Shown here in pieces: positions 11,221 through 22,560 of a DNA stretch of 64,000 nucleotides; the stretch's first letter is position 1; each line of letters opens with the position of its first letter. The notes beneath the pieces are model-generated. The model had not been told where the DNA came from and ran no database searches. It saw only the letters and a list, made by a program, of their open reading frames with translations. Position numbers and translations under genes: made by a program. This stretch comes from Talpa occidentalis (taxonomy: Eukaryota > Chordata > Mammalia > Eulipotyphla > Talpidae), in the NCBI RefSeq assembly GCF_014898055.3, contig NW_023604295.1:95991591-96055590 (forward strand), in the 5' to 3' direction.

Positions 11221-12536
11221 TTTGCATTTCTGACCTTGCCTAGAGATGTTCTTGGTCTCTCCCTTCTATGCCCAGTGCAGAACCTTACATTTCTGTAATT
11301 TAGATCCTTAACCAGGAAGATAATAAAGCACCAGGAAGTGTAAGTGTGTAAATGTGTACGTTGGAACTTGTCTGGATCAAGATTTGTGTGCATCTGCTAA
11401 GTGCAGATGTAGATGTTCCAAGCCAGGGATTGCAGAGTGAGAGCTAGAATGCTTTTTGTGCCAGAGGCAGAAAACTCAGCTAATGTGGCAGCGGTCAGCA
11501 GATATTTATTGCTCTTCTAATAAGAGGTAGTGAGAAGTCCCAGAATTGGTTTAGTGTCTCCACAAAGGAATTTTTTCCCCCATTCTGCCATCCACGTCTT
11601 TGTGGGGGGGGGGTGTTGAGGAGGAGGTTTTCTTCCCTGGTGGTGGTATTGTCAGCTGTTGCAGCTCAAAGCATCCTGTTCTCATTGGACATTGTACAGC
11701 AGAAAAGAAGGGAGCAGGGGCAAAACAAACCTCCAAAACTGTTTGTCCAGAAACCTTGGACCACCTCCTGTCTCATTTCACGGTTCAGAATGGAGCCACA
11801 AACCTGGGCATGTCAGTAGCAAAGAAGAGGGAGATAGGGTGATGGGCTCAGGGCATCCCTGGCTCGCCACGGTGTGCCTGGTGAATGATGCCATTCTCCA
11901 AGAAGGAGAGTACATGTACAACAAGGAGAGTACAAATAGCCAACACTGTCTGCACCAGGGAACCAAGATTTTCTACCAAAGGTGATTGATATAGTGTTGT
12001 TCATAAATATGAGGAAATTGAAATGATGTGGTTATGAAATTATAGTACATTTGCTTGATGAGGGAACTACTAAAACTAATAAGATGCAGAAATTGCCTTC
12101 CCATTAGGTTGGTCTGACTCCAAACTCACTGTGTCACTGGAGCTTGGTTTCAACAAAAGAATTGACAACAATAAGCAAAAACTTATGTTACTTAATAAAA
12201 AAAGCCATTGCATTGAAATGCCCACATTCTCTGAGCAGTAGGGTTAGCTTAGTGGAAGGGATTCCTGATAGCTTTATTCCACTTCTGAGAAATTAGTAGA
12301 CTCTTCTGAAATTCTTTGCCTGATTCCTGCTGAGACACCAAAACAGCTAAAAGTTAAAACAACATCACTTTGTTTCCATGGATTCTGCCTACTTTACTGG
12401 GTCAGTCAAAATGTCATTAAAACACCTAACCCTTTCAAGCAAACCCAGGATATATGAAAATGACCACTAAAAGAAAGGCAATTATTGGATAATTTGGATA
12501 ATAGTGATAGGATTGTCTAACAACAGTGGAAGATAA
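11221..12536. other. No gene recognised
   Basis: Several overlapping short open frames near 11600-12000 read on both strands and share no splice or codon pattern. No repeat family was recognised. Confidence 0.4.
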
Positions 12537-12604
12537 TTTTGGAAATTAAAGGGAATTTAATTTTGGAAATTAAAGGGAATTTAATTTTGGAAATTAAAGG
12601 GAAT
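12537..12604 (+). repeat. 24-bp tandem repeat, 2.8 copies
   Basis: The unit TTTTGGAAATTAAAGGGAAT plus TTAA is repeated at 12537, 12561 and 12585 with no mismatch among the copies, which suggests recent expansion. Confidence 0.97.
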
Positions 12605-14333
12605 AGTGTTGCAAGTCATTGTCTCAGTGCTCCATCCTGGTGCTCCTGCCAATCCCAATCTGTAAGAACTGGTGGGCTCTGCAGGTTGCAAACCATATTG
12701 GCCTGTTACTTTTCTCAGGATACTTGGCTTCCACAAATGTATTGCGCCCCCCCCCCTCTTTTGTTTTTTCCATCAGGGAGCAAGAGAGGTGTAGAGAAAG
12801 GGCTGGATTCCAAATTAGTCGTTTTATTAATTGGTGGGTCTGGCTAACAGTTTGCTGGGAGAGGAAACAGTCCACCTTTCTTTGGGACTGTAAGGATTAG
12901 ATATAAGATATCTAATGTTTAGACAGATCTCAAAAATTTTAATTTATTTTTCTCCCCACGTCGTGCTTATGTTTAATCAAAATAACCACAATATTTTTCT
13001 TGGGCTTTGCAAGCACCTTCACAAGAACACTCTATTTACTTTGTGAGAAGGTGCACAATGCAGCCTTCTTCACCTACTGGCCTGGGGAGGCACCACCTTG
13101 CCTTGAGGATGAATGAATCTGCAGTTGTGTCTACCTGACCCTTCCACACTTCCACCACAATCTCAGTGCTGTAGAGATTCAGCTCTGCTTATCCGGGCTC
13201 ATGTCTGTGGGGTGGCCTGAACAACAGCAACAAGAGCCACCAGCACTACTATCTTGCCTTCTGTTTAATAAAGAAGCAAAAGTATGATACATGGGTGAGA
13301 GCTCAGAGTTCTGCAGTCTCTACAGGTGGTCTGTGATGACATCTGGCTTCAGACATCTAATCTCACCAATGTGGAAAGCCCTGTCAGGAAAACTACTCAT
13401 TCTTCAAAACACAGCTCAAGAGTTTCCATTGCTCCACTGGGCCTACCCAACTTGCTCAGGTAGACCTAGTGTTTCTTTCCCCTCGGCTCTAGAACACTAT
13501 AAACACCCTCATTATATTGGGATGACTGGATTTCAAACTCATGTGGGTTTACATGATATTTATAGCCTAATTTTTTAAATTATAAAATATTTTATATCTA
13601 CAATAGAACGTTATATGTATGTAATATATGTAAAAAGACATATAAGGTATAAAGACAACATTAATAATATAAATATCTGTATAACCAACTTTCACTTAGA
13701 TATAGAGGCTAGGATACCCTCTCATTTCACCTGGAATGGAATTGTGTGTGTGTCCTCAAGTCAACTTGGGGATAATTCATGCTTGTGTGATATTGAGTCT
13801 TTCTGTCAATCAACATTTATTTAGATCTCATGTCTGTGGCCAAGAACTCTCTAGTGGTTCACCAACCTCACTTCCCTATCCTTTGCTCATGATGGGAGTA
13901 CATCTCCCAGCCCCCCTAGAAGCTGGTGTGGCCAACACGTGTTCTGAACAACAGAACAGAGCTAGGGTGGTACAGCAACTCCCAGCCTTGTCCTCCTCTG
14001 AGATCCTGTTCTTGTCTGCTCTTCCCCCGACTGTAGATTGGTGCAGGGAGTCAAGAAGAGTATTCTGAGACCCCCAAAATGAAACCACAACCTGGAAGAA
14101 TCTTGGGTCCCCCAGTCCCTGAGTAGAAGTCTTTCCACTAAACACCTCCACTGAATTGTTGGGAGACCAATTATTCTATTGAGCTATACCATTGAGAGTT
14201 TGTTAGAATCTTTTATACCAGTGAATCTTTCAATTATATTTCCAATTTTCCTCCATAAATGTCTTGAGTGTCTTTTGTTAAATTTCCCCTTAGGTACATT
14301 ATCTGATTTGTTGCTGTCCTATATTGTATTTTG

Positions 14334-14366
<33 letters not shown>

Positions 14367-14468
14367 AACCAAAACATTGTTGCTGGAAAAGACAAATGCA
14401 ATTAGTGTATATGTCATCTGTGCCAAGCAACCTTGATCAAATATCTAGTTAATTTTATTAGACTGTAG
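12605..14468. other. No gene recognised
   Basis: Unique-looking sequence. An ACAAA-type pentanucleotide run, (CAAAA)n, lies at 14338-14369. No exon signal found. Confidence 0.4.
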
Positions 14469-14481
14469 ATTGTGGTTTTCT

Positions 14482-14752
14482 TTTTCTTTTTTTTAAGATT
14501 TATTTATTTATGTATACAAGAACTGGGGTGTAAGCCAGAGGTGTGGGAGGTGAGAGAATTTACCAGAGAGAGTGGGGAGTAGAAGAGGCAGACTGACTGA
14601 AATTCACTGCTGAGGGGAACAGCAGGCGAGGCAGGAGAGTTCTGCTGTGCCATGTGGGTAGCTCCCTGGCTGGCTGGGGATTTGAACTTGTGCTGCAGTG
14701 GCTGGCGATAGCTTGATAGCGCTTTCTTTAACCCCTGGGCCACCAGGGAGCC
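14482..14752 (-). mobile_element. tRNA-SINE, full length
   Basis: On the minus strand it reads from the head (right end GGCTCCCTGGTGGCCCAGG) to the ATAAATAAATC tail. The TSD ATTGTGGTTTTCT at 14469-14481 and 14753-14765 is exact. Confidence 0.95.
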
Positions 14753-15159
14753 ATTGTGGTTTTCTAAGTAGATTATCAACTAACTTAATGTCAGTTTGGT
14801 TTCTTCCTTTGCAACCTTTAAATCTTTTATTTCGTACTCTTTCTTGCATGTGCTAGCCCAGGACCACTCCTACAATAGTGAGTTATAAGAGTAGGGTTTT
14901 TTTAAATATTCCTGTGACCTATTTTATAGCTGGAAATATGTACCTCTTAATCCACTTTATCCATTTTGTCCCCCTCCCCCTCAACCCTCCTCCCTTCTAA
15001 TAGCCACCAATCTGTTCATTCCACATATAAGTAAAATGATAGGGTGTTTGTCCTTCTCTTCTTTATTTTACTTAGCATGATATCCTCAAGGTCTATCCAT
15101 GCTGTTGCAAATGGCAAGACTTCATTCTTTCATATGACTGTGTGGCATTTCATTGTATA

Positions 15160-15380
15160 GTTAATCCTGTGCAAACTAATGATATTTCAGCCAACTGTGG
15201 ACTGAATATGCCATCATGGTCCTGATATATAACCTCGTAGTGTAATAGAACATGCCATCTAAGTTGGTGTATGCATACTCTGTGATGTCCGCACAATGAC
15301 TAAATTGTCTAACAATGTTCTTCTTGGGGCTGCATGATGATGGGGACTGCATCCCAATCATTAAGCAATGCGTGATTATA
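15160..15380. mobile_element. DNA-transposon remnant inside the L1
   Basis: The L1 reading breaks after CATTGTATA and resumes at CGTATCACATCTTCTTTATCC. The insert contains GATGTCCGCACAATGACTAAA and ends TTAAGCAATGCGTGATTATA, recalling a common non-autonomous mammalian DNA transposon with TIRs of the type CAGTCATGCGTCGCTTAA. The family name is uncertain. Confidence 0.5.
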
Positions 15381-15510
15381 CGTATCACATCTTCTTTATC
15401 CATCCATTGATGAACACTTAGGTTGTTTCTATATATTCGCTTTTGTAAATAATGCTGCAATGAACATGGAGCTGGTTTGCATATATCTTTTTTAAATTAG
15501 CATTTTCTTT

Positions 15511-15863
15511 TTCTTTCTTTTATTTTTTTTATTTTTATTTTTTTTTTCATTTATACAAGAACTAGGGTACAGGCCAGATGCACGGGAGGGTGAGAGGATT
15601 CGCCAGAGACAGAGCAGGGAACAGAACAGGCAGACTGACGAAATACACTGCTGAGGGGAGCAGCGGGAGAGCCAGGAGAGGCCTGCTTGCCATGTGGGTC
15701 GCTCCAAGGCTGATGGGGATCAAACCGGCACTGCAGAGACTGAGGACAGCTTCATAGCGTTGCGCTCAACCACCTGCGGCTGGGGAACGAACCGGCAGCG
15801 CAGAGGCTGTGGGCAGCCTCGCAGCCCAGCTCTCAACCACTGGGCCACCAGGGGAGGCCCCCT
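15511..15863 (-). mobile_element. tRNA-SINE with duplicated head
   Basis: It is exactly flanked by the TSD AATTAGCATTTTCTTT (15495-15510, 15864-15879). At about 350 bp it is longer than its relatives because it carries two tRNA-like modules: one at about 15700-15772 (B-box-like GGGATCAAACCGG) and one at about 15775-15861 (GGGGAACGAACCGG). Confidence 0.9.
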
Positions 15864-16522
15864 AATTAGCATTTTCTTTGGATAGATACCCAGAAGCAGG
15901 AAAGCTGGATCATATAGTAGTTCTATTTTTAATTTTTCGAGGAAACTCCATACTGTTCTTCATAGTGGCTATGCCAGTGTATGTTTTCACTAACAGTGGT
16001 CAAGTGTTGCTTTTTGTCCATATTCTCATCTGCACTTGTTTTTTGATAATAGCCACACTGACAGGTGTGAGGTGATACCTCATTGAGGATTTGATTTGCA
16101 TCTTGATGATGGGTGATGCTAAATACCTTTTCATGTGGCTGGTAGCATTTCTTCTTTTCAATTGGATTGTTTCTTTATGCTGTTTAGTTGTATGACTGAT
16201 TTATATATCTTGGATTTTATCCCTTGTCAGACACATGATTTGGATCTGTCTTCTCCCATAGAGAAGGTTCCCTTTTATTTTGTTGGTGGTTTTCTTTGCT
16301 TTGCAGAACTTTTAATTAGATGCAGTTCCATTTATTTATGCTTAAAGTTTATTTATGTTTAAAGTTTATTTATTTATGTTCCATTTATTTACGTTTAAAG
16401 TTTTTTTGTGTCCAGTTTTCTAAACTTATCTAGTTTTCCCAACATCTTTTATTGAAGATCGCTTAACTACAAATTTTAGGTTGGTTTGTTCTATTTATCC
16501 AAAAAAATGCCTTTGGAATTTT

Positions 16523-16782
16523 TTTTTAAAGATTTATATATGCATACAAGAACTGGGGTACAGGCCAGAGGAGCAGGAGTGAGAGGATTCACCAGAGGCA
16601 GAGTGGGGAACAGAACAGGCAGACTGACTGAAAGACACTGCTGAAGGGAGCAGCGGGCAAATCAGGAGAGGTCTGCTGCACCATGTGGATAGCTCCACAG
16701 CTGGGGATTGAACTCATGCTGCAGTGACTGCGGATAGCTTCATAGGTTGCATCTTAACCCCTGTGCCACCAGGAAGTCCCCA
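16523..16782 (-). mobile_element. tRNA-SINE
   Basis: Full-length antisense copy with TSD CCTTTGGAATTTT at 16510-16522 and 16783-16795, inserted in the old L1. Confidence 0.95.
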
Positions 16783-16994
16783 CCTTTGGAATTTTAATAG
16801 GAATTATATTCAATCTGTAGATTACTTTGGATAGTACGCATATTTTGACTATACTATTTATTCCAATTCATGAGCATGGAATGGCTTTCTATGCTCATGG
16901 AAATACTTTATTTGTGTCTCCTTTAATTTTTTGCATTGATGTTTTAGTTTTCAGTGTACAGATCTTTCACTTCAAGTGATATTTATTGTTTTTT

Positions 16995-17262
16995 TTTTTT
17001 AAGATTTATTTATTTATGCATCCAAGACCTGGGGTACAGGCCAGAGGTTCGGGGGGTGGGGGAGTAAGAGGACTCACTAGAGACAGAGTGGGGAAGAGAA
17101 CAGGCAGACTGACTGAAATACACTGCTGAGGGGAGCAGCAACTCAGGAGAGGTTTGCTGTGCCATGTGGATATTTCCGTGGCTGGGAATTGAACTCGTGC
17201 TGCAGAGGTTCCAGATTGCTTCATAGTGCTGTGCTTAACCTCTTGTGCCACCAGGGAGGCCC
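16995..17262 (-). mobile_element. tRNA-SINE
   Basis: Antisense copy in the old L1. The flanking TGTTTTTT is the probable TSD, obscured by the T tract. Confidence 0.9.
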
Positions 17263-17381
17263 TGTTTTTTGTACAATTGTACATGGGTTTGTTTTACTAA
17301 TTCCTCTTTCTGATATTTCATTGTTAGTGTATAAAGGTGCAATAGATTTTTGGATGTTGATTTTGTATTCTACAACTTTTT

Positions 17382-17674
17382 CTTTCTTTTTTTTTTTTTT
17401 TTTTAAAGATTTATTTATTTATTTATACAAGCACTGGGTACAGTCAGTAGCGTGGGAGGGTGAGAGAATTCACCAGAGCCAGAGCAGGGAGCAGAGCAGG
17501 TAGAAGGACCGAAGTACACTGCTGAGGGGAGCAGCGGGCGGCAGGAGAGGTCTGCGCGCCATGCGGGACCCTCCTCCGGTGGCCGGGGAGCAGCCGGGGA
17601 TCGAACCGGCGCCACGGAGGCTGAGGGCAGATTCGCAACCCAGCGCTCAACCACTGCGCCACCGGGGAGGCCCA
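17382..17674 (-). mobile_element. tRNA-SINE, young
   Basis: A well-preserved copy (head GGGCCTCCCCGGTGGCGCAG, B box GGTTCGATCCC). TSD ATTCTACAACTTTTT at 17367-17381 and, with one change, 17675-17689. Confidence 0.95.
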
Positions 17675-17729
17675 ATTCTATAACTTTTTAAATTCATTTA
17701 TCAGTTCTCATAGTTTTAAAGTAGAGCCT

Positions 17730-18055
17730 AGGGGCCTCCCCGGTGGCGCAGCGGTTGAGCGCTGGGTTGCGAAGCTGCCCGTGACCTCTGCGGCGCCGGT
17801 TCGATCCCCGGCTGCTCCCCGGCCACCGGAGGAGGGTCCCACATGGCGCGCAGACCTCTCCTGCCGCCCGCTGCTCCCCTCAGCAGTGTACTTCGGTCCT
17901 TCTGCCTGCTCTGCACCCCGCTCTGGCTCTGGTGAATTCTCTCACCCTCCCGCGCTTCTGACTGTACCCAGTGCATGTATAAACAAACAAACAAACAAGT
18001 AAAATAAATAAATAAAGCATGCCTCTATTTTAAAAAAAAAAAAAATAAAAAAAAT
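17730..18055 (+). mobile_element. tRNA-SINE, young, with extra 3' tail
   Basis: Exact TSD AAAGTAGAGCCTAG (17716-17729, 18056-18069). After the usual body the tail reads ATAAACAAACAAAC..., then AAAGCATGCCTCTA, then a second A tract. The same GCATGCCTCTA tail occurs inside the SINE at 33037-33352, so both probably descend from one source copy. Confidence 0.95.
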
Positions 18056-19188
18056 AAAGTAGAGCCTAGTATTTTTTATATATAAAACATGTCATCTGCA
18101 AATAGTGAGTTTTACTTCTTTCTCTGCAATTCAATGTCTTTTGTTTCTCTTTGCTGACTAATTGCTCTGGCTAGGACTTCCAATATTATGTTCAATAAAA
18201 GAGGCAAGAGTGGGCTTCCTTGTCTTACTCCTGATCTTAGAGGGATGGTGGTCAGCTTTTCACCATTCAGTATGGGCAACTTTATTATGTAGCAGTATGT
18301 ACCTTCAAAACCCATATTGGTTGAGACTTTTTTTTTTAAATAATAAATAAATGTTGAATTTTGTGAATTTTTTTTTGCCTCCATTGAAATTATCTTACAA
18401 TTTTTGGTCTACCTTTCCTTGATGTGATGTATCTTGCTGATTGTTTTGTGACTGTTGAACAGTCCTTGCAACCCTGGAATTAATCCTTTTTGATCATGGG
18501 GTTGATAATTTTAATATATTGTTGAATTTGGCTTGCTAATATTTTATTGAGGATTTTTGCATCTATTTCGTGTGAGATACTGATCTGTAATTTTCTTTTT
18601 TCCCAGTGCTTTTGTTTTGGTATCAATGTGATGCTGGTCTTGTTAAATGAGTTTGAAGTGTTACCTTCTCTTCAATTTTGTTAAAGTTTGAGAGGGAATA
18701 GGTATTAAATCTTCAAATATTTGGTAGAATTCTCCATTGAAGCAATCTAGTCTGGGATTTAATTTGGGGGGAAATTTTGGATTACTGATATAGTCTCTTA
18801 CTACTAATTAATCTATTCAGATTTTCTATTTCCTCATGATTCACTCTTGGAAGATTGTATATTTCTAGACATTTATTCATTTCTTCTAGGTTGTTCAATT
18901 TGGTGGTATAAAATTGCTCATAGCAGTCTTCCATGAACATTTGTATTTCTGTGATGTTGGTTGCAACTTCTCTTTAATATCCAATTTATTTATTTTTATA
19001 CTCTCTTTCTTGGTGGTCTAGATAATTTTTTGGTTCTCATATGAATGTAATGACACTTCTTGACTAGATCTATTAAATGTTTAAGATGTCTACAGTCTTT
19101 CACCATTTCAGACAGTTTCAAAGAATAACCTTGCATATAGGAGTTCTGCATGTTATGTAAAAATATGATGTAAAAAATAATGAAAGTT

Positions 19189-19468
19189 GGGCCTCCCCGG
19201 TGGCGCAGCGGTTAAGCACTGGGTTGCGAAGTTGCCCGCAGCCTCTGCAGCGCCGGTTCGATATCCGGCTGCTCCCGGGCCACTGGAGGAGGGTCCCACA
19301 TGGCGCGCAGACCTCTCCTGCCGCCCGCTGCTCCCCTCAGCAGTGTACTTCGGTCCTTCTGCCTGCTCTGCTCCCCGCTCTGGCTCTGGTGAATTCTCTC
19401 ACCCTCCCGTGCTTCTGACTGTACCCAGTGCTTGTATAAATAAATAAATAAATCTTTAAAAAAAAAAA
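19189..19468 (+). mobile_element. tRNA-SINE, left of a pair
   Basis: Young copy with TSD AATAATGAAAGTTG (19175-19188, 19469-19482). It is followed immediately by a second SINE at the same target. Confidence 0.95.
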
Positions 19469-19484
19469 ATAATGAAAGTTGAGG

Positions 19485-19748
19485 GCCTCCCCTGGTGGCA
19501 CAGTGGGTTGAGCTCCATGCTGTGAAGCTGTTGCAGCCTCTGCAGCGCTGGCTTGATCCTGGCCGGCCAGCAAGGGGCCCACATGGCATGGCAGACATCT
19601 TCTGTCGTGCCCACTGCTCCCTTCAGCAGTGTATTTTGTCAGTCTGCCTGTTCTGTTCCCTGCTCTGTCTCTGGTGAATCCTCTCACCCTCCCGCAAATC
19701 TGGCCTATACCCTGGTTTTGTATAAATAAATAAATCAGTCTTAAAAAA
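19485..19748 (+). mobile_element. tRNA-SINE, right of a pair
   Basis: More diverged than its left neighbour (GGCACAGTGGGTTGAG head). It is flanked by AATGAAAGTTGAG on the left and AATGAAAGTGGAAG on the right, so its target overlaps that of the left SINE. It is probably the older of the two. Confidence 0.9.
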
Positions 19749-19834
19749 AATGAAAGTGGAAGTGCTTACCTTTTTAATTTGGTTGACATTGCTAAATTGC
19801 CATATGTAGGCATATGTTCCTCATAGCAATTTAT

Positions 19835-20229
19835 TTATTTATTTATTTAATTTTTATATTCCCCATACAATTGGAACCCCCTTATTTTGACCCCAACCCT
19901 TCCTTTCCCCATCTCCCACCCCCCATAGAGTGTCTCTGGTTCATAGTTGTTTGTTGATTTTGTTATTTTCCTTCTTATAGTTATTCTTTTTCCTGGCCCC
20001 TTATTTAAGTTTTCTAGATACCTGTTATGAGTAAGACCATCGGTATTTTTCTTTTTCTTTCTGGCTTATTTCGCTGAGCATGATCCCTTCCAGCGCCATC
20101 CATGTTGCTGCAAATTGCATGTGTTTATCTTTTTTGAATGCTGAGTAATATTCCATGATGTATATGTACCACACATTCTTGATCCAGTCTTCTATTTTTG
20201 GGCATTTGGGTTGTTTCCAAAGCTTAGCT
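19835..20229 (-). mobile_element. Young L1, heavily 5'-truncated
   Basis: About 400 bp of 3' UTR and ORF2 C-terminus ([20 protein letters not shown] in the minus frame), close to the young copies at 30-32 and 62-64 kb. TSD CCTCATAGCAATTT, near-identical to CCTAATAGCAATTT at the right edge. Confidence 0.9.
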
Positions 20230-20677
20230 CCTAATAGCAATTTCTAAAAGTAAGTATTTATTTACACTCTAGTTAATACTGTATAAAACTTTTTTATTGC
20301 CAAGCTGAGAGGTAAAAATTGGTATTTTTTGGATTTAATTTGAATTTTTATAACATTTAAGATTGAGCACTTTCTCGTGTGTAAAGAAAGTTGTAGTTGC
20401 CCTTCTGGGAGCCTATAGGTTGTGTGTATTCTTTGCTTATTCTTCTTTGCTTTTTTCTTGTTTTGGTTTTCATTTTTTATTTCTAGAAGTTCATTATATG
20501 TTAGAGGGGACACAATATTTATATTCTATGTAATTAGAAAAATTCTTGTCACATGTCATCTAGTCCCCCAAATGTGTACTATATTTAATTTTTTTTAATT
20601 ACGAAAAAGGAACATTTAATCCAGGATTAAGATGACTAGGGAAGGCTTCCTGTAGGAGATGGTTATGTATTTATTTT
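20230..20677. other. Possible old L1 remnant; no gene
   Basis: AT-rich text vaguely like an antisense L1 3' region, too diverged to assign. Confidence 0.3.
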
Positions 20678-20910
20678 TAACATTTATTTATTTTATTTAT
20701 ACATACAAGAACTAGGACGTAGGCCAGAGGTTGGGGGGGGTGTGTGTGAGAGAGGATTCACCGGAGACAGAGTGGGGAACACAACAGGCAGACTGACTGA
20801 AATACACTGCTGAGGGAATCGAACACTGGCCAGGGATTGAACTCAAGCTGCAGTGGCTACCGATAGCTTCAGAGGTTGCATCTTAACCCCTTGTGCCAAA
20901 AGGGAGGCCC
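20678..20910 (-). mobile_element. tRNA-SINE, diverged
   Basis: Antisense copy with a G run near 20733-20740 and part of the body deleted. No clean TSD seen. Confidence 0.85.
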
Positions 20911-22039
20911 ATATAAAATACTACTTTCAAATACATACAGTCATGCCTTTGAGGTTGGCTAACAGTAAATCTTGCCATTCATTGAGAAAAATTACTGTAT
21001 CATGCAAAGGACTTTTACAGGTATCAGAACCTAGTTACCTTAAAAAACAAAGTCTAAACGAACAAGAGTGAGGGGGAAAGCCCAGAAAGACGAAAAAAAA
21101 AAAAAAGCAAAACGGCACATTTCTGAGCTGGCCATTGTGAGGCAGGTGTTTATCGCCAAGCGGATAGTGCCACTGAGGTGAAAGCAGTCAGGGAGGAGAC
21201 CAGAGTTCACCTGGCAGCTCCCACTTGACTCCTTCTCTCAGGGGTCCATTTGAAGTCACCTGCACTTGCTGATTGATTGTGCAGGTTGACACTCACGGCA
21301 ACCACCAGGAAAGCAGATCCCAGGCTCTGAAGCCAGTATTTCATCTGAGTCAGGTGCGGTGGAGGTACAGGACTTGGTGGGTTTTGGCATGATGGATGTT
21401 TATGAAGCCAAACTGGGAACTAGGGAAAGCTGAGAGGAGGAGACAGGAGTGTGAGCCAGCAACTGAGGGCCCAGGAGGCAGGTGAGAGGCACATGGAGTG
21501 CACAGATTTATAGATGTGTGGCCACTGGTGTACTAGTGTGTGACTTTCAAATCTTCAGAACAGTTTAGCCAGCTTCATTCCTCAGGGAAGCTTCAGGCCC
21601 CAGAGCAAGGGATGCCAAACTTTTTCCATAAAGAGGCAATCGTCTTCATTGAAACTACTCAACTTTGCCAGGCTGCCATCGATAATATGTAAATGAATGA
21701 ATTTGGATGGGTTCCAAGATTTCTTTCTCTATGGACACTGACAGTCAAATGTCATGTAATTTTCACATATCAGAGAGATTATTTTTCTTTTAATTTTTTC
21801 CAAGTATTTAAAAATGTGCAGCATATAACTTAGCTACTATCAACAAAGCCAGAAAATAAACACCCTCAACCTTACAAATGCACCCACCATTTGCCCTAGG
21901 GTAGCCTTATCTCACTCTTGATGTCGGAGTGTGCCACAAAAGCCTGTATGATTCCAGTTCAGCCAGGAAAAAGAGGGGACTCTAGCAGAAATATAAGCAA
22001 TTTCTCCAAGAAGCAGTCAGAAGTGCCAATCCATATTTT
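20911..22039. other. No gene recognised
   Basis: Unique-looking sequence without exon signals. Confidence 0.4.
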
Positions 22040-22560
22040 AACAAACTTCATTGGTGTGTTTTTGACATACAATAAACTGGACATCATTATGTGTGTAATT
22101 GGACAAGTTTTGATATTGCTCATGGAGTCACAATCAGGGTGATCATATCTAGCAGCCCCCACATTTCCTTGTGTCATCGTAATCCTCCCCACCGCCCTTA
22201 CTGCCCCTCCCCCCCAATGCTTAGATGCTTCCTGTCATGGTGGATTAGTTGGTATTTTCTAGAATTTTATACAAATGAGCCACACAACATACTCCTTTTT
22301 TGACTGACTTCTTTAACTCAAAATAGGCACTTAAAGATTCACTCATATTGTTGGCGTGTAATTCATCTCTTTAAGTTGCTGATTAATTTCCATTGTTTAG
22401 ATAGGATCACAGTTTATCCATTTACCTTTTAATGGACATTTGGGTTGCTTCCCTCTTTTGACTGTTACAAATAACGCTTCCACAAACCTTCCCATGGAAG
22501 TGCAAGGTTTTGTGTGGCTATGTTTTTGTTTCTCCCAAACCAGTTTTTTGAAATCGCTGT
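22040..22560 (-). mobile_element. Old L1 3' end, antisense
   Basis: Recognisable complement of an old L1M-type 3' region (ATTTGGGTTGCTTCCCTCTTTT near 22438-22460; TTTTATACAAATGAGCCACA earlier). Strongly diverged. Confidence 0.55.

Larger units (their letters stand above)
14895..19150 (-). mobile_element. Old L1, antisense, broken by SINEs
   Basis: The 3' end lies at the left. ORF2 is traceable rightward as its complement (fragments near 15440-15480, 15864-16500, 16790-16990 and 18060-19150). At 18112-18384 the minus-strand frame still shows the RT segment NGEKLTTIPLRSGVRQGSPL. Five SINEs and a DNA-transposon remnant have inserted into it. Frameshifts and stops throughout. Confidence 0.8.
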
